Positions 1 through 7,621 are shown, counted from the first letter of the stretch. The stretch: DNA of 14,852 bases from an uncultured Rubrobacteraceae bacterium (GCA_902806105.1 CADCVI010000051.1:1-14852); one strand, 5' to 3'. Made by a program: numbers and translations. The notes: generated by a model from the letters alone, not told the origin.

Positions 1-1494
1 CGCCAGATCGGTCTTCTGGATGTAACCGAGGGAGATCAGGATCTTGCCGACCTCGCGCGGGTCGTCCGCCTGCAAGGCGAGGGCCTCTTCGAGCTGCTCC
101 TCGGTGACCCTGTGCATCGAGAGCAGAATATCCCCGATCCTGCCGCCCCCGATAGCGACCTTCCGGTCCCGCGCGTCCCCGACGCGCTCCAGGGACGATC
201 CGGGTCTCACGTCCGCCGATCCGCCAGGCAGTATGCCCCCGGAGGGAGATTCTGCCGTGCCATCGGTTCCGACCACGAAGCCGCTCGCGTCGCCGTCCGG
301 GGGCTCCTCGGCCGGGGGCAAGGTCTCTACCAGGGTGCCCTCCTCCTCGGGCTCATCGGGCTCGGGATAAAGCTCCTCGTCACCGAAGAGGGCGGCGAAG
401 GCGCCGTTCAGATCCTCCTCAGTCGCCACCAGCGGGGTGATCGGGTGCTTCGCGATGATCCTGAGGTCTTCGAGGGCGAAGATGTCGTTCGGATCGGCCA
501 TCGCCATCAGGAGGCGCCCGTTCTCGATCCTCAACGGCAGCGCCCTGTACCTGCGGAGGGCCTCCTCGCTCACGAGGTCGATAACATCGGGGTCGACCTC
601 GTCCTCGGAGAGGTCCGCGATCACGACGAAGTCCAGCTTCAGGCGCTCGGCCAGCGCCCTTCCGAGGTCCGTGGGCATGATGAACCCGAGAGAGACGAGG
701 ATCTTGCCGAGGTCCCTCGGGTCGTTCTTTTGTAGCTCCAGCGCCTGATCGAGTTGAGCATGCGTCAGCTTGCCCTGCGAGATGAGGATCTCGCCTATCT
801 TGGTCGCGCCCCGGGAGTGCTTTCGTCCGACGTGGCTCCGCGCGGGCTCTCTGCGCCCGCCGTTGGTCTCGGGGGGGGGCTCGCCGGGGTCCGCTTCGGT
901 CTGCGCCCCGGGCTCGACCCTCCGGGCCTTGCCGGCCACCCCGGCGTCGTCCGGCTCCTCCGTCGCACGGTAAGTCTGGACGGCATCGGCGAGCTCGGCC
1001 AGGGCGCCCTCCACTACGACCCCGTTCCCGAGAAACTGCTCGTGGAGCCGCCGGATCGCGTCCTCGGCGGCGACGACCGTGGTGACCGGATACCCGGCGC
1101 TTATCGTCAGGTCGCTCCTGGCGTAGACGTCGTTCGGGTCGGCCATCGCGACGATCAGCCGCCCATCCTCGATCCTCAACGGCACGGCCCTGTGCTGGAG
1201 AAGGACGTTCTCCTCGATGATCCCGAGAACCTCCGGATCGACCTCGTCCTCGAAGAGCGCGACGTACTCCACGTTCAGCCGCATGCCCAGCGCCTGGGCG
1301 AGATCTTCCTCGCTAATGTAGCCGAGGGAGACGAGGATCTTGCCGATGGGCCTCGGGTCGCCCTTCTGTATCGCGAGGGCCTCGTCTATCTGCTCCTCGG
1401 TGGTCTTGCCCTGAGCGACGAGGATCTCCCCGATCTTCTTCTCCTTGAAGGCACCGTCGCCCTTCCCCGTGCTACCGCTGCTAAAGGAATGCAT
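1..1494 (-). CDS. Protein with three tandem MshEN domains, probable PilB/GspE-type ATPase (partial, runs off left edge)
   Basis: The first 498 residues are in the window and no stop is reached. Three copies of an MshEN (GspE/PilB N-terminal) domain begin near residues 20, 232 and 449. Each opens with a K/R-IG-(E/D)IL motif, then DPR.(I/L/V)GKIL(V/I)SLG. Copies 1 and 2 end in LRIE.GRL..AMADPND. Linkers of roughly 70-80 residues rich in E, P, D and G separate them. MshEN domains bind c-di-GMP in the MshE/PilB family, so this is probably a pilus or secretion ATPase whose Walker motifs lie beyond the edge. A stand-alone multi-MshEN protein is the alternative. The usual motif arginine is Lys in copies 1 and 2, and the glycine of the first half-motif is His in copy 3. 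The ATG at 1494 is fixed by an in-frame TAA nine bases upstream and a GTGGGGG ribosome-site-like stretch. A nine-G run (881-889) lies in linker 1. Confidence 0.8.
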   Translation of the reverse strand, partial: MHSFSSGSTGKGDGAFKEKKIGEILVAQGKTTEEQIDEALAIQKGDPRPIGKILVSLGYISEEDLAQALGMRLNVEYVALFEDEVDPEVLGIIEENVLLQHRAVPLRIEDGRLIVAMADPNDVYARSDLTISAGYPVTTVVAAEDAIRRLHEQFLGNGVVVEGALAELADAVQTYRATEEPDDAGVAGKARRVEPGAQTEADPGEPPPETNGGRREPARSHVGRKHSRGATKIGEILISQGKLTHAQLDQALELQKNDPRDLGKILVSLGFIMPTDLGRALAERLKLDFVVIADLSEDEVDPDVIDLVSEEALRRYRALPLRIENGRLLMAMADPNDIFALEDLRIIAKHPITPLVATEEDLNGAFAALFGDEELYPEPDEPEEEGTLVETLPPAEEPPDGDASGFVVGTDGTAESPSGGILPGGSADVRPGSSLERVGDARDRKVAIGGGRIGDILLSMHRVTEEQLEEALALQADDPREVGKILISLGYIQKTDLA

Positions 1495-1816
1495 CGCTCG
1501 TTACCCCCACTTCGGGCCCGCACCCGATCCCAGGCTTCCGATCCCGGCGCCCACTGCTACGAGACCCGACCGGAAGGACTTCCCCGGCATGCCCGTGAGC
1601 CGCTACTCGCGCCGACGGATGCCGCAAGCCTGGATTGCTTGCCACGGGATCTCTGGTCACGCTCCACAGCCCCGTTTCTCTTCTTGGTCCAAATAAACTC
1701 ACGGCTCCCACCCGAGTAAGGGTGGGGCACCACCCGGTTATCGGCACCTCATCGCGAAACCTTTAGCACGCAAACGTGAGGCCGAGACGCCGGAGGGCGG
1801 AAAATCTTCCCGGGGA
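1495..1816 (-). promoter_or_regulatory. 322-bp leader between mltG and the MshEN gene; core 1698-1780 has competing hairpins
   Basis: No gene is supported here. Read on the minus strand, CTCACG (1775-1780) can pair with CGTGAG (1698-1703) to close a domain. Its CACG can instead form a local hairpin with CGTG (1767-1770) across four bases. Inside the domain, CCACCC (1720-1725) can pair with GGGTGG on either side: 1730-1735 with a TGCC loop, or 1708-1713 with a TTACTC loop (7 bp in that form). GGTT (1758-1761) and AACC (1736-1739) can form a further stem. The closing stem is followed by TTTATTT, so part of this could also be an mltG terminator. I could not match it to a known riboswitch; the GEMM core GACGCAAAGC is absent. 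A promoter for the MshEN gene probably lies here too, but I see no convincing one. Function is inference. Confidence 0.35.
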
Positions 1817-2926
1817 TCAGCGCCCGGCCTCGCTCTTGGCCGCCAGGAACTCGTCGTAATCGTTCGTGAAGAAGTGCTGCTGGCCATCGGCCTCCAGCAC
1901 GTAGTAGAGGTAGTCCGTCTCGGAGGGTTCGAGGGCGGCCACCAGCGACTCCCTGCTCGGGCTCGCTATGGGACCGGGCGGCAGGCCGGGGTTCGTGTAG
2001 GTGTTGTAGGGGCTCTCGACCTCGAGGTCGGCGAGCGAGAGGTTCTCCTTCGGCTCGCCGAGAGCGTACTGCACCGTCGCGTCGATCTGCAACGGCATAC
2101 CGGCGCGTATGCGGTTGTAGATGACGGAGGCGATCTTGGGCCGCTCCTCGGCGTTGGCGGATTCCTTCTCGACGAGCGACGCCACGGTGACAAGCTGGTA
2201 CTCGGTGAGGTTGAACCGCTCCTCCGCTGCAGCGAAATCGAGCCCTTCGGTCTCTATGAGGTACTGCTCCAGGAACCGATCTACCATTCCTGCGGCCCCG
2301 GTCCCCTTCTCGAACTCGTAGCTCTTGGGGAAAAGGAACCCCTCCGTGCTCTTTACGGCGGGGTCGTCGAGGAAGGCGTAACCGTAATCGGTCCGTCCCG
2401 CAGCCTCCTCGAACTCGGCGGCCGGGATGCCGCCCTCGCGCTCGACCGTCCGCGCGACCTGCGAAAGCGTCAGGCCCTCGGGCAGCGTGACGGCGAACGT
2501 CGATACGTCCTCCTCCTCGGACGAGAGGGTGGCGAGGATCTCCTCCCCGCTCTCCCCGGGCATCAGCTCGTATTGACCGGGCTTGAGCTGCGTCGCCCCG
2601 CCCCGTACGCGCGCCTGCAACTCGAAGAGGGTGCTGCTCCCGATCACACCGGCCTCGTCCAGCTTGTTGGCGACGCTGGAGAGGGTGTCACCCTCCTCCA
2701 CGGTGATGGTGACGGGCTCCTCCTCCCCGCCGCGAAGCGCCCCAATGACGAGCAGCGCGATCCCGCCTATGACCCCGACGAGGAGAAGCACCATGACCAG
2801 GCGCGCGAGGGGAGAAGGCCCCTTGCGCCTGCGGCGCTTCTTCGGCCGCGGACGCCGTCCGGACAACCTGGCGCTCGGCTCGCCCTCCTCGCGGCCGCGT
2901 CTGTTCCCCCTACCGCGACGGCGCAA
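1817..2926 (-). CDS. mltG: Endolytic peptidoglycan transglycosylase MltG (YceG family)
   Basis: MltG is an inner-membrane lytic transglycosylase that cuts nascent glycan strands and acts as a terminase for peptidoglycan elongation. The 369-residue protein begins with about 40 strongly basic residues (cytoplasmic), then one membrane span at about 41-63, then a LysM-like segment at about 72-120. The catalytic YceG domain follows with EGFLFPKSYEF (195-205), LVEKES (251-256, Glu253 matching the family catalytic glutamate) and NPGLPPGPIASP (312-323). Length is near the family norm. The start overlaps the 3' end of ruvX by 17 bases, which suggests translational coupling and agrees with the alaS-ruvX-mltG order common in Gram-positive bacteria. 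The N-terminal basic tract is longer than in Escherichia coli MltG; such tails occur in actinobacteria. Identification is firm; the exact start is less certain. Confidence 0.95.
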   Translation of the reverse strand: MRRRGRGNRRGREEGEPSARLSGRRPRPKKRRRRKGPSPLARLVMVLLLVGVIGGIALLVIGALRGGEEEPVTITVEEGDTLSSVANKLDEAGVIGSSTLFELQARVRGGATQLKPGQYELMPGESGEEILATLSSEEEDVSTFAVTLPEGLTLSQVARTVEREGGIPAAEFEEAAGRTDYGYAFLDDPAVKSTEGFLFPKSYEFEKGTGAAGMVDRFLEQYLIETEGLDFAAAEERFNLTEYQLVTVASLVEKESANAEERPKIASVIYNRIRAGMPLQIDATVQYALGEPKENLSLADLEVESPYNTYTNPGLPPGPIASPSRESLVAALEPSETDYLYYVLEADGQQHFFTNDYDEFLAAKSEAGR

Positions 2927-3338
2927 GAGCGTCCCTCCGGTCCAGGTACTCCTGCAACATGGCAGCAGCCGCGAGGTGGTCGACCCGCTCCTTACCGCCG
3001 CGCTTGTGCTTGCGTCCGCCCCGCCTCGGCCCCGCCATCCCGACCCGCGCTACCCGCGTGGTGAAGCGCTCGTCCCACCGCACGAACCGCACCCCCGGGA
3101 AGGATGCTTCGAGGGCCTCTACCCTCTCCAGGACGCGCCGGGCCTGAAACCCGACCTCGCCGCCGAGGGTAACGGGCACGCCTACGACTACCTCGGCGAC
3201 GGCATCGGCGGCGAACAGGTCGCGAAGGTACTCGTCGAGCCGAGCGGCCGGGACGGCTTCGAGCGGCCGGGCGAGCGTCGCCCCGGGGTCGGAGAGCGCG
3301 ACCCCCGTGTAGGCCTCGCCCACGTCGAGGGCGGCCAC
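2910..3338 (-). CDS. ruvX: RuvX/YqgF family Holliday-junction resolvase-like nuclease
   Basis: This is an RNase H-fold protein of the YqgF/RuvX family, associated with 5' processing of pre-16S rRNA and with Holliday-junction resolution. The 142 residues show the family blocks in order: ALDVGEAYTGVALSDP (3-18, Asp5 in the first acidic position), VVGVPVTLGG (51-60), WDERFTT (88-94) and VDHLAAAAMLQEYLD (119-133). A basic insert (about 105-117) replaces the usual short loop before the last helix. The start is GTG at 3338. It begins only three residues before the first acidic position, slightly shorter than most homologues. No ATG or GTG lies further upstream before the alaS stop, though an in-frame CTG next to GGAG at 3363 is possible. 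It follows alaS by 28 bases and overlaps mltG. Confidence 0.93.
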   Translation of the reverse strand: MAALDVGEAYTGVALSDPGATLARPLEAVPAARLDEYLRDLFAADAVAEVVVGVPVTLGGEVGFQARRVLERVEALEASFPGVRFVRWDERFTTRVARVGMAGPRRGGRKHKRGGKERVDHLAAAAMLQEYLDRRDALAPSR

Positions 3339-3366
3339 CCGCCCGCTGGTAGTTGAAGGCTCCAGA

Positions 3367-6021
3367 CTACGACTCCCCTGACTGCCCCGCCAGCTTCTGC
3401 CCTATGACGTCCCGCGCTCTGCTCAGGGCATCCGGGATGGCCGACACCTCTCCGCCCCCGGCCTGCGCCATCGTGGGACCGCCGCCTCCGCCGCCCCCGA
3501 GGACGCTGGCCGCCTCCCGGACGATCTCCCCGGCCTTTACCATCCTGGAGACCTCGGGGTGAAGGTTCGCTACGAGAACTGCCTTGCCGTCCAGGGCGGC
3601 GGCAAGTATTACCGCCGAGGGTCCCGAAAGCCTGTTTTTGACGTCGTCGGAGATCTGCCGGAGCCCCTTGACGTCGGCCGCGACGACCTGCCCGGTGACT
3701 ACCTTCGCCCCGTCGACCTGCTCGGCGCTTTCGACGAGAGCACCGACCCCCTCCAGCCCCTTGCTCAGGGCCTGGGCCTTCTGGACCTCGCGCGCCTCGC
3801 GCGCCTCGCGTCTCAGGCCCTCGACGGCGGCGGGCACCTCCTCGATCTCGACGCGCAGGGAATCCGCGAGCTCCTCGGCCTTCTCGGCGGCCCCGATAAG
3901 GTAGTAGAGCGCCTCCCGGCCCGTGATGACCTCTATGCGGTAGAGGTCGGCGCCGTGCTTCCTGTTCGAGACGATTTTGAGGGCCCCGACCTCGGCCGTC
4001 CCTCGCACGTGGGTTCCGCCGCACAGCTCGCGCGAGAAACCGTCGATCTCGACCACGCGCACGAGGTCGCCGTACTTCTCCCCGAAAAGCATCATCGCCC
4101 CGAGGTTGCGGGCCTCCTCGATCGTCGTCGTGTAGTACCGGACGGGCTGGTTCTCGGTGATCTTGAGGAGGCACAGCTCCTGCACCCGCCGAAGCTCGTC
4201 CTCGCCGACCTTGCCCGTGTAGCGGTAGTCGAAACGGAGCCTGTCGGGCCCTACGTAGCTGCCGGCCTGCACAACCTCCTTGCCCAGGACCGCCCTGAGC
4301 GCCCAGTGCAGAACGTGCGTCGCCGAGTGGTTCGCCTCGATCTGCTGGCGCCTCACCCGGTTGATGGAGGCGGTCACCCTGTCGCCAGGCTTTACCTCGA
4401 CGGCCTCGCCGTCCTCACCCGGACGGGCGCGAAGCACCTGGTAGTCCCCGGCCGGGACGACGTCGAAGACTTCGAGCTGGCCGTTCTCGAAGGAGATCCA
4501 ACCCTCGTCCGCGACCTGACCGCCGCCGGTCGCGTAGAACGGGTTCTCGGCCAGCACGACGTACAGCTCGCCCCCGCTTCCCGGCGCCTCCTCCACGGCG
4601 AGAACGATCGTCTCTACCTGCTCGCGCTCGTAGCCGACGAACCGGCTTCTGATCTCCTGGTCCCGGAACGCCGCCACGAGCCTCTCGTGCCCCTGGAGCG
4701 CGCCGCGCGCCCGGTCCTGCTGGTCCGTCATCGCCTTCTCGAAACCCGCCTCGTCGAGCGATATGCCGCGATCCGCGAGCACCTCGCGCGTGACCTCGAC
4801 GGGGAACCCGTACGTGTCGTGCAGCCTGAAGGCCACGCTCCCCGGGAAGTTCCCCCCCTCGAAGCGGGAGAGCTCGTCCTCGAGGAGACCCATGCCGGAG
4901 TCGTAGATCTCCACGAACCGCCCGGCCTCCGCCGTGACGACCCGGCGGATGTCCTCCCGGGCCTTCTTCAGTTCCTCGTAGAAATCGCCCATGTAATCCA
5001 CGACGACCTCGGCGAGACCGGCGAGCGCCTCCGGTCCCATCCCGAGGCGCCCGTAAGCCTGCAACGCCGCGCGTCGTATGATCCGGCGCAACACGTACTC
5101 GCGGCGCTGGTTACCGGGTCGCACGCCATCCGCAATAAGGAAGGCCATGCCCCGGGAGTGGTCGGCGAGGATGTAGAGCGCACGATCCGTCTCCTCGGAC
5201 TCGCCGAAACGTGCCTCGGTGTACCCGCGGACCTTCTCGAAGATCGGGGCGTACAGGTCGGTCTCGTAGACGGAGCGCACGCCCTGCACGACGGCGGCTG
5301 TCCTTTCGAGGCCCATGCCCGTGTCTATGCCGGTCTTCGAGAGCGGGGTGAGGGTGCCACTCCGGGACTGCTCGTACTGGTTGAAGACGAGGTTCCAGAT
5401 CTCGATGAATCGCGGGTCGCCCTCTTCCCCGCCGGGGCCGTACTTCGGGTCCTCGGAAGGGTCGCCCTTGGCGAGGTCCTCGCCGTAATCGAAGTAGACC
5501 TCCGAGCATGGCCCGCACGGGCCGGATTCGCCCGGCGGCCCCCACCAGTTCTCGCTCTTGGGGAGGCCGAAGATGCGGTCCTCCGGAACGCCGACGCGCA
5601 TCCAGTGTTCCTTCGCTTCGAGGTCCTCGGGGGCATCCTCGTCGCCCTGGAAGATCGTGATCCAGAGCTTCTCCGGCGACAGGCCGAGCTCCTCCGTGAG
5701 GAACGCCCAGGCGTACTCGATTGCTTCTCCCTTGAAGTAGTCGCCGAAGGAGAAGTTGCCGAGCATCTCGAAGAAGGTCAGGTGCGTCGAGTCTCCGACG
5801 TCCTCGAGGTCCGGGGTGCGAAAGCACTTCTGGACGCTCGTGGCGCGGGAGCTCGGCGGCTTCTCCTGCCCGGTGAAGTAAGTAATGAACTGCTGCATTC
5901 CGGCGGTGGTGAGGAGGACCGTCGGGTCGTTGTGCGGGACCAGCGAGGAACTCGGGAAGAAGCGGTGGCCCCGCTCTCGGAAGAACTCCAGGTAACGGTT
6001 TCGGATCTCATGACTCTGCAT
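3367..6021 (-). CDS. alaS: Alanyl-tRNA synthetase
   Basis: This cytoplasmic class II synthetase charges tRNA-Ala and edits mischarged Ser/Gly-tRNA. The 884-residue length is typical. Visible parts: the catalytic N-terminus with FFPSSSLVPHNDPTVLLTTAGM (from 21) and FFEMLGNFSFGDYFK (83-97); GIDTGMGLER (231-240), class II motif 3; the tRNA-recognition region to about 460; the editing domain with zinc ligands HSATH (His565, His569) and CGGTH (Cys667, His671); and a C-terminal DHHA1/C-Ala domain with a glycine run (842-848) before PTMAQAGG. No key residue is missing. The ATG at 6021 sits 71 bases after the sigma-factor stop. I see no T-box leader. A -10-like TAGAAT or TATAAC sits just upstream, so alaS may have its own promoter as well as read-through from the sigma operon. 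Confidence 0.98.
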   Translation of the reverse strand: MQSHEIRNRYLEFFRERGHRFFPSSSLVPHNDPTVLLTTAGMQQFITYFTGQEKPPSSRATSVQKCFRTPDLEDVGDSTHLTFFEMLGNFSFGDYFKGEAIEYAWAFLTEELGLSPEKLWITIFQGDEDAPEDLEAKEHWMRVGVPEDRIFGLPKSENWWGPPGESGPCGPCSEVYFDYGEDLAKGDPSEDPKYGPGGEEGDPRFIEIWNLVFNQYEQSRSGTLTPLSKTGIDTGMGLERTAAVVQGVRSVYETDLYAPIFEKVRGYTEARFGESEETDRALYILADHSRGMAFLIADGVRPGNQRREYVLRRIIRRAALQAYGRLGMGPEALAGLAEVVVDYMGDFYEELKKAREDIRRVVTAEAGRFVEIYDSGMGLLEDELSRFEGGNFPGSVAFRLHDTYGFPVEVTREVLADRGISLDEAGFEKAMTDQQDRARGALQGHERLVAAFRDQEIRSRFVGYEREQVETIVLAVEEAPGSGGELYVVLAENPFYATGGGQVADEGWISFENGQLEVFDVVPAGDYQVLRARPGEDGEAVEVKPGDRVTASINRVRRQQIEANHSATHVLHWALRAVLGKEVVQAGSYVGPDRLRFDYRYTGKVGEDELRRVQELCLLKITENQPVRYYTTTIEEARNLGAMMLFGEKYGDLVRVVEIDGFSRELCGGTHVRGTAEVGALKIVSNRKHGADLYRIEVITGREALYYLIGAAEKAEELADSLRVEIEEVPAAVEGLRREAREAREVQKAQALSKGLEGVGALVESAEQVDGAKVVTGQVVAADVKGLRQISDDVKNRLSGPSAVILAAALDGKAVLVANLHPEVSRMVKAGEIVREAASVLGGGGGGGPTMAQAGGGEVSAIPDALSRARDVIGQKLAGQSGES

Positions 6022-6092
6022 GAGCCTGATTCTACGTTATACGCGCGGTCTTATCTCGACTCGTCCCGGCCCGGCGAACGGGACATCCTCCT
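6022..6092 (-). promoter_or_regulatory. alaS upstream gap with candidate -10 boxes and a hairpin
   Basis: On the minus strand TAGAAT (6029-6034) ends seven bases before the alaS ATG, and TATAAC (6036-6041) lies just before it. Use of TAGAAT would give a nearly leaderless transcript. No good -35 is visible and the ribosome-binding match (CAGG) is weak. Nearer the sigma gene, GTCCCG/CGGGAC (6063-6068 with 6079-6084) forms a 6-bp stem with a 10-base loop but no T-run, so it is not a convincing terminator. Confidence 0.3.
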
Positions 6093-6953
6093 TCAACTTC
6101 CGGCGCGTGCTCTCGCCCCGTCGGACCTCTCGCCCGCCTGTCCGTCGGCATCGTCTCCGCTCAGGTCTTCGAGCTGGCGGCGCAGGTCGTCGAGGGCGCG
6201 CCGGAGGAGGCGGGAGACGTGCATCTGGCTGACGCCTATCGTCTCGGCGATCTCGGTCTGCGTCTTCCCCTCGTTGAAGCGGAGCTTCAGGATACGCTGC
6301 TGCTGCTCCTTCAAGGTATCGATAGCCCTCGCGAGCAGGATCTTGTCTTCGAGCCCTTCTATGGGCGAGTTCTCGTCGGCCTGCAGGTCCATGATCGTGT
6401 CTCCGTCGGAGTCGTCCTGGCTGACGGGCGCGTCGAGGCTCGCGGTGTTGTAGGCGCGCCCGAGCGTGAGCGCCTCGGCGACGCTCTCGACGTCGGAGTC
6501 GAGCCTGTCGGCGAGCTCCTCGATCGTCGGGGAGCGTCCGGTCTTCACGGTGCCGTCCCGGATGGCCTCCTTCGCCGACTGGCGAAGCTCCTGGAGGCCG
6601 CGCGGTACGCGCATGGCCCATCCCTTGTCCCGGAAGTAACGCTTGATCTCCCCGAGGATGTTCGGCGTGGCGTAGGTCGAGAACTCGATGTTCCGGTCCA
6701 CGTCGAAGCGATCTACGGCTTTTATGAGGCCGACCGAAGCTACCTGCACGAGGTCCTCGACCGGCTCGCCGCGCCCCGCGAACTTTCTGGCCAGAAACTC
6801 GACGAGCGGGAGCTGCTCCTGAATGGCGAGCTCGCGCGCCCTCTGGTCCCCATGCTTGTGGTAGCGGATGAGCAGCCGGCGGGTACGCGCCTTATCAGGA
6901 CGCCTGTAGCGCCTCCCGGTCGTCACGAAACCAGCTCTACCACGGTTCGCCAT
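6093..6953 (-). CDS. SigB/SigF/SigG-type RNA polymerase sigma factor (group 3)
   Basis: This is an alternative sigma factor of the general-stress/sporulation class. Region 2 spans about 39-115, with EDLVQVASVGLIKAVDRFD (66-84) and FSTYATPNILGEIKRYFRD (91-109), a hallmark of the SigB/SigF family. A region 3 domain spans about 120-195. Region 4 spans about 205-262, with the helix-turn-helix TQTEIAETIGVSQMHVSRLL (231-250). The ATG at 6953 overlaps the upstream small gene by 31 bases and gives 286 residues. A GTG at 6926 in the same frame overlaps that gene's stop as GTGA, a classic coupling arrangement, and would give 277 residues. The upstream gene occupies the place of an RsbW/SpoIIAB anti-sigma factor. 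No anti-anti-sigma gene is seen. The target regulon cannot be read from this window. Confidence 0.92.
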   Translation of the reverse strand: MANRGRAGFVTTGRRYRRPDKARTRRLLIRYHKHGDQRARELAIQEQLPLVEFLARKFAGRGEPVEDLVQVASVGLIKAVDRFDVDRNIEFSTYATPNILGEIKRYFRDKGWAMRVPRGLQELRQSAKEAIRDGTVKTGRSPTIEELADRLDSDVESVAEALTLGRAYNTASLDAPVSQDDSDGDTIMDLQADENSPIEGLEDKILLARAIDTLKEQQQRILKLRFNEGKTQTEIAETIGVSQMHVSRLLRRALDDLRRQLEDLSGDDADGQAGERSDGARARAGS

Positions 6954-7225
6954 CCGGACCCGTCATCCCCGGCGCCCCCGGCGACGCCGGCAGGCTTGCG
7001 CTGCTCCTCAACCTCCCCGAGCAGACGATCTTCCACGAGCGAGAAACGGTAGCGCGTCGGATGCTCGCTGGAGTGACGGCTCTCCAGAAGCTCGACGGCC
7101 TCCTCGAGGCCACCAACCCCGATCTTGCCGCGCGCCGCCATGCCGGCGACCACGAGGCCGATACAGGAACGCACGGCTTCTCCCGGCGGTAGCGTCAGAT
7201 AGGTGTAGTCGGCAGCGTCGATCAA
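6923..7225 (-). CDS. Small protein resembling a truncated RsbW/SpoIIAB-type anti-sigma factor
   Basis: I do not recognise a standard family with certainty. The 100 residues suggest a GHKL/RsbW outline: a strand YTYLTLPP (7-14), a long helix with EAV at 42-44, a strand pair RYRFSLVEDRLLGEVEE (58-74), a Gly-rich stretch, and a final TVVELVS. These resemble the first strand and helices, the middle strands and the last strand of SpoIIAB. The N-box asparagine four residues after the helix glutamate is Leu, and the segment that should carry the ATP-lid DxGxG boxes is missing. It overlaps the sigma gene, as SpoIIAB-SigF pairs do, so a sigma-binding role is plausible, without normal ATP use. The start is TTG at 7225, chosen because AGGAGG lies eight bases upstream. 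Gene reality is well supported; the function is inferred. Confidence 0.7.
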   Translation of the reverse strand: MIDAADYTYLTLPPGEAVRSCIGLVVAGMAARGKIGVGGLEEAVELLESRHSSEHPTRYRFSLVEDRLLGEVEEQRKPAGVAGGAGDDGSGWRTVVELVS

Positions 7226-7249
7226 GCCCTCATCCTCCTGGTTGGTTCG
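7226..7249 (-). promoter_or_regulatory. Ribosome-binding site that selects a TTG start
   Basis: AGGAGG (7234-7239 on the minus strand) lies eight bases before the TTG at 7225. An ATG immediately abuts the site, too close for normal initiation, and opens only a three-codon frame (M-R-A-stop) whose TGA overlaps the TTG. The TTG is therefore the supported start of the RsbW-like gene. Confidence 0.7.
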
Positions 7250-7621
7250 TTAGTCTTCGACCGGCGCGCCGGGCTCCGTACCCCCGAGCTCCTCACGCCG
7301 TGCCCCCCCGGGCGGGGTAGAGACCTCCGTCCTCGGTCCTTCGGCGGCGGGCAGCCCGGGCGCCGCGCTCGCGGAAGGCCCGAGGGAGCGACGTCCCGAA
7401 TGGTCGCCGCCGTGTGCTTCGAGCTCCCGCAGGATCTCCTCGCGCCGGTGCGCCGAAGCCTCGCGAGCGGCCGCGCTCGCCGCCTGGAAGCGCCGCCGGA
7501 CGGTCTCCGGCAGGTCGCGGGCGGCCCCTGGCAACCCCTTGCGGACCTCCTCGTTCGTGGCGTAGATCGCCCCTACCGCCCCGATGATGGCCCCGGCGAC
7601 GAGCTTACCCCACCCCGGCAC
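7250..7621 (-). CDS. Small membrane-anchored YtxH/DUF6167-like protein
   Basis: A 123-residue protein with one short N-terminal hydrophobic segment (about 7-21, KLVAGAIIGAVGAIYA) followed by NEEVRKGLPGA, similar to the GxxxG-containing anchor and charged follow-on of YtxH-like and DUF6167 proteins. An Ala/Arg/Glu-rich helix (about 35-70) and a disordered Pro/Gly/Glu tail follow. The biochemical role is unknown. In actinobacteria a protein of this kind sits between the DUF948 gene and alaS, which fits. The start is GTG at 7621, with GGGAGG eight bases upstream, inside the last codons of the DUF948 gene, so the two are probably translated together. A seven-C run lies in the tail region (7303-7309). 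No enzymatic motif is visible. Confidence 0.75.
   Translation of the reverse strand: MPGWGKLVAGAIIGAVGAIYATNEEVRKGLPGAARDLPETVRRRFQAASAAAREASAHRREEILRELEAHGGDHSGRRSLGPSASAAPGLPAAEGPRTEVSTPPGGARREELGGTEPGAPVED

Noticed and set aside
754..1719. A 321-codon plus-strand frame at the left end
   Set aside because: It lies antisense to the MshEN repeats, which are conserved in sequence and order; the plus frame has no recognisable domain.
1495..1816. A c-di-GMP (GEMM) riboswitch upstream of the MshEN gene
   Set aside because: The context is tempting, but the conserved core around GACGCAAAGC is not present, so I do not name the class.
6060..6092. An 11-codon frame beginning ATG TCC after GAAGGAGG between the sigma gene and alaS
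   Set aside because: The ribosome site touches the ATG with no spacing, and the peptide has no support.
6022..6092. A T-box leader for alaS, and likewise for aspS at 11871-12106
   Set aside because: Neither region is long enough with the needed elements, and no T-box core sequence is visible.
3559..6453. A 964-codon open frame on the plus strand
   Set aside because: It is antisense to alaS and the sigma-factor gene, both clearly identified. It has no known domain, and long antisense frames are expected in DNA with this GC content.
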